The notes under the pieces were generated by a model. It searched no databases. It saw nothing but the letters and a program-made list of their open reading frames with translations, and was not told the origin of the DNA. Positions 1 through 9,239 of a stretch of 33,263 bases of DNA are shown piece by piece (position 1 is the stretch's first letter; the number at the start of each line of letters is the position of its first letter). The position numbers were made by a program, and so were the translations under genes. Origin of the DNA: Phytophthora quininea (taxonomy: Eukaryota > Oomycota > Peronosporomycetes > Peronosporales > Peronosporaceae); the NCBI GenBank assembly GCA_011947345.1, contig JAAVTG010000481.1, positions 1-33,263 of the forward strand, read 5' to 3'.

Positions 1-320
1 TTTTATGCCAGCGATCAAAACGAGCAACTTCGAAACGTATTAATAATTAGCACAACAAAGATACCTCTCCTCATTCCATCTCACGTAGCCAACCCGTAGC
101 AGGCCTCCCGTGACGCGCCCGACCAGCGCGTAGCAGACCAAGTAGCCCGCGCGAAGCAGCCGTTGTGACCATCACGCTTTCTAGCTTGGGTGGCTTTCTC
201 CGACCCAGCTTCCTTAGACGAACGTGTGGGTTTGTAGCTTGTCGAACCACTACATGTGAGGCGTTTAGCCTCACTGGATTGATCGAATCCAGTGCTGAGA
301 TCGATGCGTCTGCAGAAGAA
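1..320. other. No gene recognised
   Basis: Short open frames occur on both strands, but none resembles a known family and none has a convincing length. I see no tRNA, satellite or terminal repeat here. It may be part of the decayed element described next. Confidence 0.4.
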
Positions 321-720
321 CTAGGCGAAGCACTGGGGGCGTCTGGGTCGAAGTACTGGGAGGCATCTTGGTCGGACTCTCGACTTGATCAGCGGGCGTA
401 TGCGAGCTTGAGTCGTCCCCGGGGCTGGTGGAAGAGGCTGGGTTCGACGTGGTCTGGGCCAAGTTGAACCCCAGAGAACAATCTTGCGATGGCCCCCATC
501 AGGCCCATTGTAATCGTACGGGCCCATCACAACCTGTGGTCTTAGGCCCACGACAGAGCTGTCCAAGGACGAGTATGGGCCGACGTTTTGTCGCTTCCCA
601 ATGAGGTCATCCAGAGTGTAGTAATATCGGCAAGCCATCTCTATTGTTTGTTCCAAAGTCTTCCTTCATCGACTTCTTGCTATGTCAGGCCAAACTGGTT
701 TGGGAGTCCACTCGCGCCTT
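321..720 (-). pseudogene. Possible retrotransposon gag-like relic
   Basis: Read on the minus strand, this stretch gives a segment (around 590-660) reading TLEQTIEMACRYYYTLDD. It resembles the helix in oomycete Gypsy gag proteins where 'TLEEAI..A' precedes the nucleocapsid linker. Downstream the frame turns into a proline- and threonine-rich region with frame changes. No zinc knuckle, LTR or protease was found nearby. Only the short helix supports the assignment, so this could be chance. If right, it is an old unrelated insertion. Confidence 0.25.
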
Positions 721-1490
721 CGTCTTCTTGTACACCTTGAAGTACCACGTCCACCTGCTCTGGCAAGAGTGGGCGTCCCGCTTCATGGTGTACTTTGTAG
801 AAACAGATTGACCTTCTTCAGCAAATGCCTTAATACACGACGCATAAACATATTCAGCCATTAAGCTGAAACCTGCGATTTTGTTTGAGCGCCACCAAAA
901 GACGATGAGCGATTATCAGTTGACTTCCGAAAATGATGTTGAATTGAGATGGGATTGATGGCCCTTCAACCATAGACTGCTTCTGCAGCAAGGACGTGCG
1001 ACCACCACCTCCATTACCTGTAGTGCGACGCCCCATGTTTGAAGGTGTAGTATTTCCCACCACTTAGTTGTCGGAAATACACGTCAAGTAAAAACTTTCG
1101 TAAAAAAATAGCTGGACTAATAATTACTTCAAAGAATGCGTCTCTGGAGGTTTATTTTTGCTCAGCTCAAATCCTGTTTTTGCCAAAAGAAAATCCTCAT
1201 TAATTGCTACATTGAAATCACTCAATTGCCCCTCTCAGAGCCGACAAAAAACACAGATGGTATGTGGACTTCCCAGGGCAGCAGCCGGCCGCTGAGCGGT
1301 TCACGACCTCGTCCAAGGCGTCCACCAGCTACGCAGTGTTGAAAATAAAAATCGCTTTAGAGCAGCAGCGCGCTGAACTCGCAGTGCGGGCAAGTAAACA
1401 CCTAGGGTATAATAAATAGAAGACTGCGCTGGATTATTGGTACGACAAGAGAAAAGTTCTCCTGATAGCTCCACTAAATATCTAAGAAGC
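721..1490. other. AT-rich spacer without a recognised gene
   Basis: Open frames of 60-70 codons exist but look like noise. The sequence becomes AT-rich towards the Polinton integrase start at 1491, so part of it may be the untranslated flank or end of that old element. I found no clear terminal inverted repeat. Confidence 0.4.
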
Positions 1491-2031
1491 ATGGAACTAC
1501 TACTTTCCAAACTATACAACGATACGAAAACAGGTTTTGCAGGCCCTCAAAAGCTATACGAAAAGCTAAGTTAATCGACGCAAGCATAAAACTTAAGAAT
1601 GTGAAGGAGTGATTCGCAAACCAATCAGAAACGAACAGTTTCTGGATCTAATGAAACGCTTCGATCAGTTTCACATCTCAAGCCATAATCCTGACTCCTG
1701 ACAAATCGATTTAGCGTATTGGGACGAGAAGATCTTGCTAAACAGAGTTAATATCAATAGTTAATTAGGTTGCATCGATCTCATTCCCAATTAATAAGCT
1801 AATACAGTCCTCAAAGCACTAAAACGTTTCGTAAAGACGCAACACCGGAAGATTATAACTAGCGACAACTCACGAACCAGGAGGCCCAATCTTTCTTCAA
1901 GAAGTCTAATATCAAATATTTCAATAATGAAGCTGGAGAAGATCGAGCGATTTAATTGAACCATCAAATAGCATTTGCTTCGTAACCAGAGGAGGCTCAC
2001 GAAGGAATTTGTATCGAACCTTGTTGATAAC
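1491..2031 (+). pseudogene. Polinton/Maverick-type integrase, 5' part (interrupted by Copia)
   Basis: An ATG at 1491 opens a frame starting MELLLSKLYND, followed by TGFAGPQKLYEKL and SIKLKNVKEF. This is the usual N-terminal layout of Polinton (Maverick) integrases: a short helix, 'F.g.ekLy.k', then 'd..vkefL'. Further on are QIDLAYWDE (first catalytic Asp region), a segment with KIITSDN (second catalytic Asp) and QRRLTKEFV before the break. Several stops and frame changes separate the blocks, so the gene is dead. These integrases insert linear double-stranded DNA transposons and share the DDE fold of retroviral integrases. The coding sense stops at 2031, where the Copia element begins, and resumes at 6785. 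The family call rests on the order of motifs, not on a search. Confidence 0.65.
2027..2031. repeat. Target-site duplication, left copy (Copia)
   Basis: ATAAC directly precedes the left LTR; GTAAC directly follows the right LTR at 6785-6789. Four of five bases match. Removing the element plus one copy restores an uninterrupted integrase reading frame across the junction, which supports a 5-base duplication with one later substitution. Confidence 0.7.
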
Positions 2032-2265
2032 TGTAGAAAGGTAGTGAAGGCAGTTGACGCTTGAGTAGGCGATAGGAAAAAGAAAAGTGAAATTGGTTTG
2101 ATCGTTAGTTAAGTATTCTGGCGCGCGAGCTGTGCATACGCAAAGGGGCTCGCGACACTGCAGAGTTCTTGAACGATTCCGAGGTACTTCACTTGTGACT
2201 CGCCACTGGTCACGCGTCCGTGAGCCAGTGGGGTCTCGTGTGCGGCTTGTACCTCGCCGAGAACA
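2032..2265 (-). repeat. Copia 3' LTR
   Basis: This copy matches 6551-6784 over its full 234 bases with about 14 substitutions and no indels. In element orientation it starts TGTTCTCGGCGAGG and ends CTTTCTACA. It lies downstream of RNase H, which makes it the 3' LTR. Confidence 0.92.
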
Positions 2266-2280
2266 ACACCTCCCCCACAA
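2266..2280 (-). other. Copia polypurine tract
   Basis: On the minus strand the bases just before the 3' LTR read TTGTGGGGGAGGTGT. A G-rich purine run in this position is the expected plus-strand primer for reverse transcription. Confidence 0.65.
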
Positions 2281-2690
2281 GCAGCGTACGAGAGGCAAGC
2301 ATACTCGGCACTCGAGAGGCCACACAGGCCACACTTGTGCTGGTGTTGAACTCGAGCCAACGCTTTCGTTAGCAAATCAGCTGACATATCCCCGGTTGGG
2401 AGATAGCTCACCGCAATTGCACCGTCTTGCAACAGAGTCTTAGCAGCCTTGAATTTGACATCCACTGTCTTCTGCGCCTCTGAGAGCCCTTGCCGCTTGA
2501 GTCTTGATATCGCGGGCTGGTTATCCATGCAGAGTGTGATCGGCACACGATTGCGGATTACTTTCTCCACAATGAGTTGTACCATAAGCGCGTCTTCAAT
2601 TGCCGTATTCGCAGCTATGTACTCGGCAGTTGTGCTCGACTTAGCGACGATGGTTTGTTTCTTGGAGTTCCAGCTCACTGGGCAGCCAAA
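2266..2690 (-). pseudogene. Copia RNase H domain
   Basis: The frame reads [20 protein letters not shown], then [12 protein letters not shown] and [13 protein letters not shown]. These are the standard Copia RNase H blocks ('K.Q..va.SstEAEy', 'cDNq.ai', 'DiltK.l'). The upstream RT frame ends early because one T is missing from the T4 run at 2688-2691 (minus-strand sense). One extra T would join RT to RNase H as one polyprotein. The frame runs on into the LTR without a stop at its edge. Confidence 0.8.
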
Positions 2691-3607
2691 AGAAAAACCA
2701 TGTGTCCCGACATCGATTTGCGGTCTAACCTGTCGTTAGCCCAGTCCGAGTCCGTGGTGATGATGATGTCGTCGGCGCTGGGCTTAAGTCGTAGCCGCAA
2801 CTCCTTGGATCCGCGTAGGTAGCGAAGAAGAAACTTGACAGCAGTCCACGCGTCCCGTCTTGGTTTTGCGCAGTGTCTGGCAAGCTGGTTGGCGGCAAAG
2901 CTGATGTCGGGGCGAGTTACTCGTGCCAGGTAGAGAAGCGCTCCGACTGCTTGTCGGTACGGCTGCTTCTTCATGTCGGCGGCTTCTGCCGGCGTTATGT
3001 CTCCGTCCAAGCCCAATCGCGTGTTGGGTACCATAGGCGTTGGCACTGGGCGAGACTCGTCCATGCCGAAGCGATGCAACAACTCGTCGGTGTACGCAGC
3101 TTGTGATATCAAGATCACAGAGGGACTTGGTCGCTCCACGCGCATTCCCAGGAATTGGTCCGGCTCACCGAGATCCTTCACTTGATAGCGCTGACTCAAT
3201 GCCGCCATGAGTCGTAGCACATACTCCTCTTGCTGGTGGGCCACTAGCAAGTCGTCCACGTATAAGCACACTAGCAGCAGCGAGCCATGCATGTACGAGT
3301 AATACAGGCACGGGTCGGCTTGGGTAGGCACGAGCCCATAGTCCCGAAGAAACCGGTCGATTTCTTTATGGCATTCGCGACCGGCTTGTCGGAGTCCATA
3401 AAGGCCTTTCCTGAGTCGTCACATCTTGCCGACTTGATGCGCCTTTGCAAATCCGGGAACTGGTTTCATGTACAGTTCTTCTTGCAGGCGCGCTTTCACG
3501 TAAGCCGATGGTACGTCTCCTTGTCTTGCGTGCATCCTGAACTTCACCACCAATACCCAAAATATGCGCACAGTGACCAGCGCAGCCACTGGAGCGTAGG
3601 TGTCCAT
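2675..3607 (-). pseudogene. Copia reverse transcriptase
   Basis: Two frames together give the Copia RT. In the first (3419-3607), [16 protein letters not shown] and [18 protein letters not shown] correspond to the 'tyaPV....t.R' and 'qlDV..AfL.g.l.e.vym' blocks. In the second (2675-3331), [10 protein letters not shown] carries the YVDD active site, followed by [15 protein letters not shown] and the [13 protein letters not shown] block. A stop and frame change fall between them near 3415. The polymerase copies element RNA into DNA in cytoplasmic particles. As it stands the protein cannot be made in one piece. Confidence 0.88.
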
Positions 3608-4053
3608 GAAGTGAAGAATGAACCCCTGCTAATCGCCTCGCGCGCACACGCGCGCTGAAACGAGACACGCGTCCATCCGAGCCCACCTTAAGCCGAAACT
3701 GTATTGTGTAGTCCAGGATGTCGCGGAGGCGGGTCGGCCCACTCAAAGGTTCCGTTGTCGGACAGTGCTGTCACTTCTTCCAGAATGGCGGCTTTCCACT
3801 GGGGCCACTGGGGCGATCGTTTCTCTTCCGCAATATTTAAGAGTTCTCGAAGCACTTCTCCGAGTACCGAGGCTTGAGCTTCTCGTTGTTCGGCAATGCG
3901 TTTGGGGCGTCGGGAGGCAGTCAACTCAGAGCGCGGAGGGTCTACGAGGTCATTGATTGGAGGGTCATCGTTGTCGTCGTCCGATTCATTATCAACGTCC
4001 TTTTCCGCACTGATCGGCTCAATTTCGTGCAGCATGGGGTCTAAAACTCTCAC
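3608..4053 (-). pseudogene. Copia integrase-RT linker and start of RT
   Basis: The frame carries an acidic stretch (NESDDDNDDPP), then SRRPKRIAEQREAQ and the 'W..A...E..aL..ngT.e' block seen as QWKAAILEEV and LSDNGTFEWAD. This is the variable linker followed by the entry into the Copia RT domain. A second frame overlapping it (3366-3746) gives DILDYTIQFRLKVGSDG, so the coding sense changes frame near 3720. Confidence 0.7.
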
Positions 4054-4185
4054 GTCGCGAGACTCAACGACGCTTCGACTGTGTCCGCGAATGTAGACCT
4101 AAAAACCTTTGATGGCGTCGTTGCAGCCGACGAAAGCCCCTAATTCTCCTCGGGCATCAGTGAAGCGGAGGTTCTTGCGCCTAAC

Positions 4186-5061
4186 TTATGCTGGTATTCG
4201 GGCGACTACGGCTTGTCCGAATATAGGGATCTTGCACACGTCCGGCTTGCGACCGAATATGTGCTGATGCGGAGTGATTGTGGAGCCCACACGCAAAATC
4301 CTGTTTCGGATGAAAGCCGCATACGTTATCGCGTCTTCCCAAAGCCAGTGATGCAGTCCTGAATCGGCCAGCATCGTAGATGCCATTTCGGTCACCGTCC
4401 GAATGGCTCGTTTAGCCACTCCATTTTGAAACGAGGAGTAGCGCGTAGTGTGTTCGTGCAGCATAACGGCTTGCTGAGCGAGCTTGCGAAAGTCCTTGTT
4501 GAGAAATCCAGTGCCGCCGTCCGTCCGAAGGACCTTGATTGAAGTCGCCGGGACTGATGCTTGTCGTTCGATCATGTTCAGGAATTGTTTCACCGTTCCG
4601 GCTGCTTCAGACTTGCGCGTCAGTCTATAGGCTTTTACATAGTCTTGCCAGACGATCACCATGATGTATCGTTTTCCAGTACGGGGTTTGGCGACCGGAC
4701 CGCTAGGGTCGGCATGATACATAGCATCGCTGATCACATCATCGCTTGTTCGCCGTGTGGGTTTCGGCGACCGTGTGGACTTCATCAAAGCGCATATAGT
4801 GCACATGGTGGGCTTGGTTCCCAAGGACACTTTAAGTCCCTTCACCGCTCCGCTGTCGGCGAGAGCCTTCAGCGTTTTGTAGTTCACATGTCCGAGTCTT
4901 CGTTGCCAGGTTTCCAGGTCTCGACCCAACACGGCCGCGGCAGTGGCTGTGGGTGTGGTGTTCACATCGTCTTCTGTGATCACTGAGTACACGCCTTGAT
5001 GCAGCCGAGCAATGCATCGAACCCGACGCCGACTGCCTTTGTACATGTGGAGAGAAATCAA
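4186..5061 (-). pseudogene. Copia integrase with lost catalytic glutamate
   Basis: The 291-codon frame has the zinc-binding HHCC region ([11 protein letters not shown] through [11 protein letters not shown]), then the DDE core. The first Asp lies in YHADPSGPV and the second in [12 protein letters not shown]. The third position, normally the Glu of 'QNGVAER', reads QNGVAKR, so the catalytic Glu is a Lys. That single change should abolish strand transfer. The C-terminal part ([19 protein letters not shown]) is typical of Copia. Frame continuity is good inside this domain, so the point substitution is more telling here than frameshifts. Confidence 0.88.
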
Positions 5062-5354
5062 TGTCGTGGCCGGATTTCACGAGGGCAGACACTGAGAGAA
5101 GAGTATTTGGAAGTCCAGGCACGTAGTAGACATTGTCCAACACGAAGTCCCGCACTGTGCTGCTTCCTTTTCCGTCATCCACGACGACGCGTACTCGTAG
5201 CCTTCCCTCGCTTTTGCGACGACGGTTCAACCGTCAGCGACTTTCACTGCTAGCGCTTGGCTGTCACTGGTGATGGTCATATCTTCTAGGCGGCTCGTTA
5301 GATAGTGTGAAGCCCCGAATCTAAGATAACGGGACACCATCCAACGCCAACATT
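5062..5354 (-). pseudogene. Copia aspartic protease region, frame-broken
   Basis: Just after gag ends, one frame reads VILDSG and the next reads ASHYLTSRLEDMTIT. Together they form the Copia protease start ('wilDSGAShh.t'). One G is missing from the run at 5313-5316 (CCCC on the plus strand), exactly at the active-site loop. Further on are RVRVVVDDGKGSSTVRD and LDNVYYVPGLPNTLLSVSAL, the conserved 'v.yVPgl..nLlSv..L' block. An in-frame stop and at least one more frame change follow before the integrase. Confidence 0.75.
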
Positions 5355-6524
5355 TTACTCGTCACTGTCGTCTTCTGTCGCGTCGGCTTCCGTCACGTCG
5401 GCTTCCGTCACGTCGGTTTGATTTGCTTGACCCTTCTCGCTACCGGGGTGTGACTCGCCGCTCAGATATTGGCGGTGATAAGCAGCCGTGTGTCCGGGCT
5501 GCCCACATTCGTAGCATGCAAACGCAGGTTTGCGGTTAGCTGCTCCGCTTACCGTCTTCTTTTTCTTCCGTTCAACGATCGCTGCTTGAGCTTGCGCGGG
5601 TCGCTTTTTAGCAATCTTGGCTGGCTTGGCGTCAGGCTTGGTTTGCTGCTGTCTCTTGGCACTTGGTTTACCAGAGGGCTATTGCTTAGCGAAGGATCAT
5701 GGTTTGGTGGCGCGTGGTTTCCCGTCTGTCTCCGCGACCTCGAACAGCGTTTGCACCGCTTTGTCCAATTCGGTGATTGGGTCATCCGCACGCAGGTTCA
5801 CTCGACTCTTGAGCACGTTAGCAAAGCTGGGGTACGCCAAGCGTACGAAGGTGCTCAACGCATGGCGGGCGTTTGCTGTCGTGGAGTTTCCACCTTCGAG
5901 CGTGTCTGTCATGACCAATAGTCTGTCGGTGTACTCACGATAAGTTTCAGACCAGCGTTTCTTCTCCCCGTACACGCGCTGCGTCACTTCTTGGTCGGTC
6001 AGCTTGATGCGGAACGCGGCGACAAGTGCCTCTCCGGCCTCGTAGAAAGTAGCTGAGCTGTGCGTGTCCCGCCAGCGGCGGAACCAACATCGTGCCATCC
6101 CCGTAAGGAATAACTTCAGCACCCAGATCTTCACCTGGTCTGTCCAGACCTGGTTTGCGAGGACTTGTGCATCGTCGACTTGATCTTGTAACTCCTCCCA
6201 CCAGTCCTTTGCGTTCGAGTCGAAGTCCCCTTGTTTGACGGACCCTTTAAATGTGGTTATCTTCACATTCTTGAGGTCGACCTTCTCGCCGGTCTTGATT
6301 ACGCCGTCCTCACTTGCAGGAATCGTGGCGCCATCATCCGCCGTGGGTTCCGGGTGCGGCCCCTCCTGGCCCTCGTTATCTTCTGCTACCGGAGCAGGCG
6401 GCATGGGTGCTTGAAGGGCTCTGTCGCCGCCTGCTAGATTGTCGGCGGGTGCGAGAGCAGGGTTGGCAGGATTCACTGGATTTCCCACTGCTGCATGTTG
6501 ACGTACACGATTGCGAGTCTCCAT
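5355..6524 (-). pseudogene. Copia gag with zinc knuckle, two internal stops
   Basis: The ATG at 6524 lies 27 bases inside the 5' LTR and opens a 390-codon frame. The N-terminal third is Ala/Pro-rich. The capsid-like core includes KDWWEELQDQVDDAQ, WVLKLFLTGMARCWF and RYGEKK-type gag helices (here VYGEKKRWSETYREYTDR). Two stops interrupt it, TGA at 5697 and TAG at 5679, but the same frame continues through a Lys-rich stretch to a knuckle at 5475-5516 (CYECGQPGHTAAYH). The knuckle is CX2CX4HX4H, with His in place of the usual last Cys. The acidic tail has VTEAD repeated. The stops are read as decay. Confidence 0.82.
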
Positions 6525-6528
6525 TCTT

Positions 6529-6550
6529 GAGCTTGTTGCGGGTGTTAACC
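6529..6550 (-). other. Copia primer-binding site region
   Basis: On the minus strand the bases right after the 5' LTR start GGTTAACACCCGCAACAAG. The position is where a tRNA primer would anneal. I cannot match it to a particular tRNA from memory, so the primer is unknown. Confidence 0.4.
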
Positions 6551-6784
6551 TGTAGAAAGATAGTGAAGGCAGTTGACGCTTGAGTAGGCGACAGGAAAAA
6601 GAAAAGTGAAATTGGTTTGATTGTTAGTTAAGCATCCTGGTGCACGAGCTGTGCATGCACAAAGGGGCTCGCGATACGGCAGAGGTCTTGAACGACCCCG
6701 AGGTACCTCACTTGTGACTCGCCACTGGTCACGCGTCCGTGAGCCAGTGGGGTCTCGTGTGCGGCTTGTACCTCGCCGAGAACA
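6551..6784 (-). repeat. Copia 5' LTR
   Basis: This copy partners 2032-2265 and has the same ends and length. It lies upstream of gag on the minus strand, so it would carry the element promoter. No TATA-like core could be assigned with confidence. Confidence 0.92.
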
Positions 6785-7230
6785 GTAACAACTACTCGAC
6801 TGTTCACAGAGCAATTAATATGGCTCCAAACGAAGCAACGTTAACGTCATTCCATCTGTCGACCACAATAATCAATTGTATTCAGAAGTCAATAACGAAT
6901 TTGCTATTGGTAAGACTGTTCTCTATCGGCTGAAATCGAAACAATTCGGTATGGAGTTCGCTAAGTGGAGTAGCTTCGTTTATGAAGTTGTAGAGTTAGA
7001 TGGATACAAAGTCCAAATTCGTTCGAAGAACGGTCATATACTCTACAAAACGCCAAATGATCTCTGATGTGTTAACCTGGGGATAACTGACATTGAAATC
7101 GCGAATGACCAAAGGTTTGAAGTAGAGTCGATAGTGAAGCACCGGCAAATGCGCAACGGCAAGTTTAAGTACTTCATCAAGTGGAAGGCTACGACGACCC
7201 GCATGGCAATCTCAAGATAATCCCTGATTG
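6785..7230 (+). pseudogene. Polinton/Maverick integrase, 3' part with chromodomain
   Basis: Coding sense resumes right after the Copia with NYSTVHRAINMAPNEA, the 'YN...H.si...P.ev' block that closes the DDE core. After one single-base frame change comes an SH3-like DNA-binding segment (FAIGKTVLYRL, then WSSFVYEVVELDGYKVQI). After one in-frame TGA near 7066 there is a chromodomain-type segment (QRFEVESIVKHR, FKYFIKWK). DDE core, SH3-like domain and C-terminal chromodomain in this order fit Polinton integrases. A Gypsy chromovirus integrase is the main alternative. The N-terminal half at 1491 and the nearby virion-type gene favour Polinton. Confidence 0.68.
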
Positions 7231-7524
7231 ATATATTAAAATGAGATGAATCCAATTGAGAAAGAATGTTTCTTGATGGGGGCTTGGCAGTCATATACGC
7301 TATCCTGCTTGGCCTGGAGTGTAAGCATCCGTAAGTTACTCAGACACTTCACAATACGTTGAGGCAACTCTGATTAAAAGATGACTCACAAAGTTGACAA
7401 TACTTCCTTGGTCTTGATGCTGCTTCTTCCTCCAAATGACTATTGCCATAGATACCGACAGCGTCTAGCGGGCCCCCATTGACATACTCAACTTTTTACG
7501 AGACGAGTGACACCCTCGAAGGCT
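7231..7524. other. No gene recognised
   Basis: This is short AT-balanced sequence between the integrase relic and the minus-strand remnants. It probably belongs to the same decayed Polinton, but no motif supports a gene. Confidence 0.35.
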
Positions 7525-7733
7525 CTAACTTTGAGTTGTCACGAAGACATACGGCGCAGATGGTAATTTGTGACCACATTTCCCTATGTACATGAAAATC
7601 AATGTGTAGATACTAATTCGTTCGTCGAATGCTGCCGACATCTTAGCGACAGCTTGTCCAACTTTAAATCTACCTCCTAGAGGATGTATACCGATTTCGT
7701 AGCGTCCACGGATCTCTCTACGCGCGAGTCAGA
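7525..7733 (-). pseudogene. Unrecognised coding remnant in the Polinton block
   Basis: The minus strand is open for about 67 codons with a natural-looking composition, including YEIGIHPLGGRFKVGQ and AVAKMSAAFDERIS, then a stop at 7525. There is no start codon at the upstream end. I do not recognise the family. Its place between the integrase and the virion-type remnant suggests another Polinton gene, but this is inference from position only. Confidence 0.3.
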
Positions 7734-7766
7734 TCACATCTTCATGTTCAGGCTTCGTTGCCTTGC

Positions 7767-8290
7767 TTAAGAGTTACTTCTCACCGATATCCACTGCGTC
7801 TGATACAACCCCTTTCTTCTTAGCGTATGCATAAGCCTTGAAAGCTCCTCTTCTGATGTCCTTAACAGCCCACCTCCCGTGTTTTTCATACTAACTCCTG
7901 TCAGCGCCTTCAAGCCAGCGTAAGCAGGAACAGCAAGTCCGGGTTGGCCTACTGCAGTAGCTAGAGCGGGGACTGCCGCATTGGCGATTGCACTCAAAAT
8001 ACCTGAGCCCTTAGCGAACTTGACGCCATTCTTGACACCGTTCCAAAATTATCCCCAGAATCCTGAAGCACCGAGACCGGACTGATAAGTACGAAGCACT
8101 TCTCCATGTGTCATGTGTAGACCAACACCCTTGCTAGCTTCGTATACCTTCACGAGCTTTTTGTGGTTCTCAGGATGGAAATAGTGCACATGCCCCTTGC
8201 CGAGATGATCGGCGCTAAGACGGATCGGTTTGTCATGAAGGAATCTAAGCGCTTGCACGTGAGTGAAATCGACTTCGGCGAAGCTCTATT
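7767..8290 (-). pseudogene. Polinton virion-type protein remnant (pVI/pX-like)
   Basis: One frame runs from about 8290 to 7767 with a single TAA near 8049. Its layout is: 'IRLSADHLGKGHVHYFHPEN', then HKKLVKVYEASKGVGLHMTH, then GFWG before the stop and FWNGVKNGVKFAKGSG after it. A small-residue-rich hydrophobic stretch follows (AIANAAVPALATAVGQPG), then GGGLL. A 'k..l.ka..aGkG..l..s' repeat followed by an Ala/Gly/Pro amphipathic segment and a terminal 'GGGL'-like motif is what I know from small virion proteins of Polintons and adintoviruses. It would act inside the particle. Decay is mild (one stop). The family assignment is by pattern and needs a profile search. Confidence 0.5.
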
Positions 8291-8399
8291 TGATGGATAA
8301 ACGTAAAACGAGCAAGACTTCTTTGCATTCATTCTAAAACAAAAATGCAACATCGAGTCCAGAGAGTTCTCGAGTACTCGCAGCCAAACTAACAGTCAT

Positions 8400-8588
8400 T
8401 TGGTAGGCCGCCAGAACATGCTGCATAATGCATCAAAGATCAAAGACGACAACCCTTCTATTATGATGAACGTGAAAGAAATGCTTCATACAATATATAC
8501 GAAAGGAGGCTTCAGCAAACAGTACTACATGCAGATCAAGCAAGGCTTGCTCCAATCGAGAGAACTACCCAACTCGGGAGAATTATAG
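8400..8588 (+). other. Small open frame of unknown nature
   Basis: A 62-codon frame with TTG at its head contains SIMMNVKEMLHTIYTKGGF and YYMQIKQGLLQSREL. The first ATG lies about six codons in. It could be a remnant of a Polinton gene or chance. I do not recognise it. Confidence 0.2.
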
Positions 8589-8636
8589 TAAGGCTGAAGT
8601 ATTGATATAGTTAGGTTTTCGTTTATTTTTGGCTTC

Positions 8637-8735
8637 CTTCGCCAGTGTTTTAATGCTCACCCTCTCGACGGCACCTTCTCCCCAGCGGCGTGTCCGGAAG
8701 CCTTCGGCTTCACAAGACAAAAAACGCTGGCGAAG
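8637..8735. repeat. Foldback with 15-base arms
   Basis: CTTCGCCAGTGTTTT at 8637-8651 is complementary to AAAACGCTGGCGAAG at 8721-8735 with one mismatch. The loop is about 69 bases and contains a further small palindrome (GAAGCCTTCGGCTTC). It could be a miniature foldback element or the hairpin end of a lost transposon. Confidence 0.55.
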
Positions 8736-8792
8736 AAACTCTTATGTCGAAAATCGTGTAGTTAAAGCCGAAAAGACCCAGTCGTGAGTATC

Positions 8793-8921
8793 ACGAAGGC
8801 AGTGGCGCTGAGCGCTTGTGCTGCGGCTCTAACAACGACAACTTCCGCGGTGCAGGCCGCCGAGGGAGTTCCAAAGGCTCAGATACTCACGGTAACACGG
8901 TTTGGGATCTATGGCTAGCTG
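8793..8921 (+). pseudogene. Relic of a secreted-protein N-terminus (start codon lost)
   Basis: From 8793 the plus strand reads ACG then KAVALSACAAALTTTTSAV, followed by AAEGVPKAQILTVTRFGIYG and a TAG. It looks like a classic signal peptide (Lys, Ala/Leu-rich core, AVQA-type cleavage site) whose ATG has become ACG. Nothing recognisable follows the stop. The next feature is a transposase fragment, so the rest of the gene is probably gone. The source family is unknown. Confidence 0.35.
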
Positions 8922-9000
8922 GAGAATGCAGCCGGATGACATACGATTTGGAGCTATGCGCCATCTAGCCGTTTAATTCGTGATCTCATGCCCGTGGAGA

Positions 9001-9230
9001 CACATCAACTTGAAGAAGGAGGACGTCTCTCCCGACGCCAGAAGCGCTTCATCACTCGTCATTGGAACACACGACAGGCAGTAGAGACGACAATTGGTCA
9101 CTGGAAGGGAAGGTTTCGAAGGGGATGACGGTGATATCGAAAACGTTTGTGGATAATTCCTGTCGTATTCTCACAAACACTATTTTTATTATTCACAACA
9201 GTTTTACTGCTCTAAACGACGATACAAGGA
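9001..9230 (+). pseudogene. PIF/Harbinger (HARBI1-like, DDE_Tnp_4) transposase fragment
   Basis: The plus strand reads RLSRRQKRFITRHWNTRQ, then AVETTIGHWKGRFRRG and a stop. Shifting by one base at the G4 run (9121-9124) continues with TVISKTFVDNSCRILTNTIF and IIHNSFTALNDD. This matches the C-terminal end of DDE_Tnp_4 proteins: 'FN.rhs.tR..vE..fg.lKgRFr.l' followed by 'i..aC.lHN...d.nD'. Only this end is present; the two Asp blocks upstream are missing. The fragment cannot be active. Confidence 0.6.
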
Positions 9231-9239
9231 GTGTAAGAC

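Larger units (their letters stand above)
2032..6784 (-). mobile_element. Ty1/Copia LTR retrotransposon, complete but defective
   Basis: The element is 4753 bases and is read on the minus strand. It has two 234-base LTRs bounded by TG...CA in element orientation, a purine tract at the 3' LTR, and gag, protease, integrase, reverse transcriptase and RNase H in Copia order (integrase before RT). The LTRs differ at about 14 of 234 positions, mostly transitions, so the insertion is not recent. Stops, frame changes and loss of the integrase catalytic glutamate make it non-autonomous. It sits inside an older Polinton integrase gene, which gives the order of events. Confidence 0.93.
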
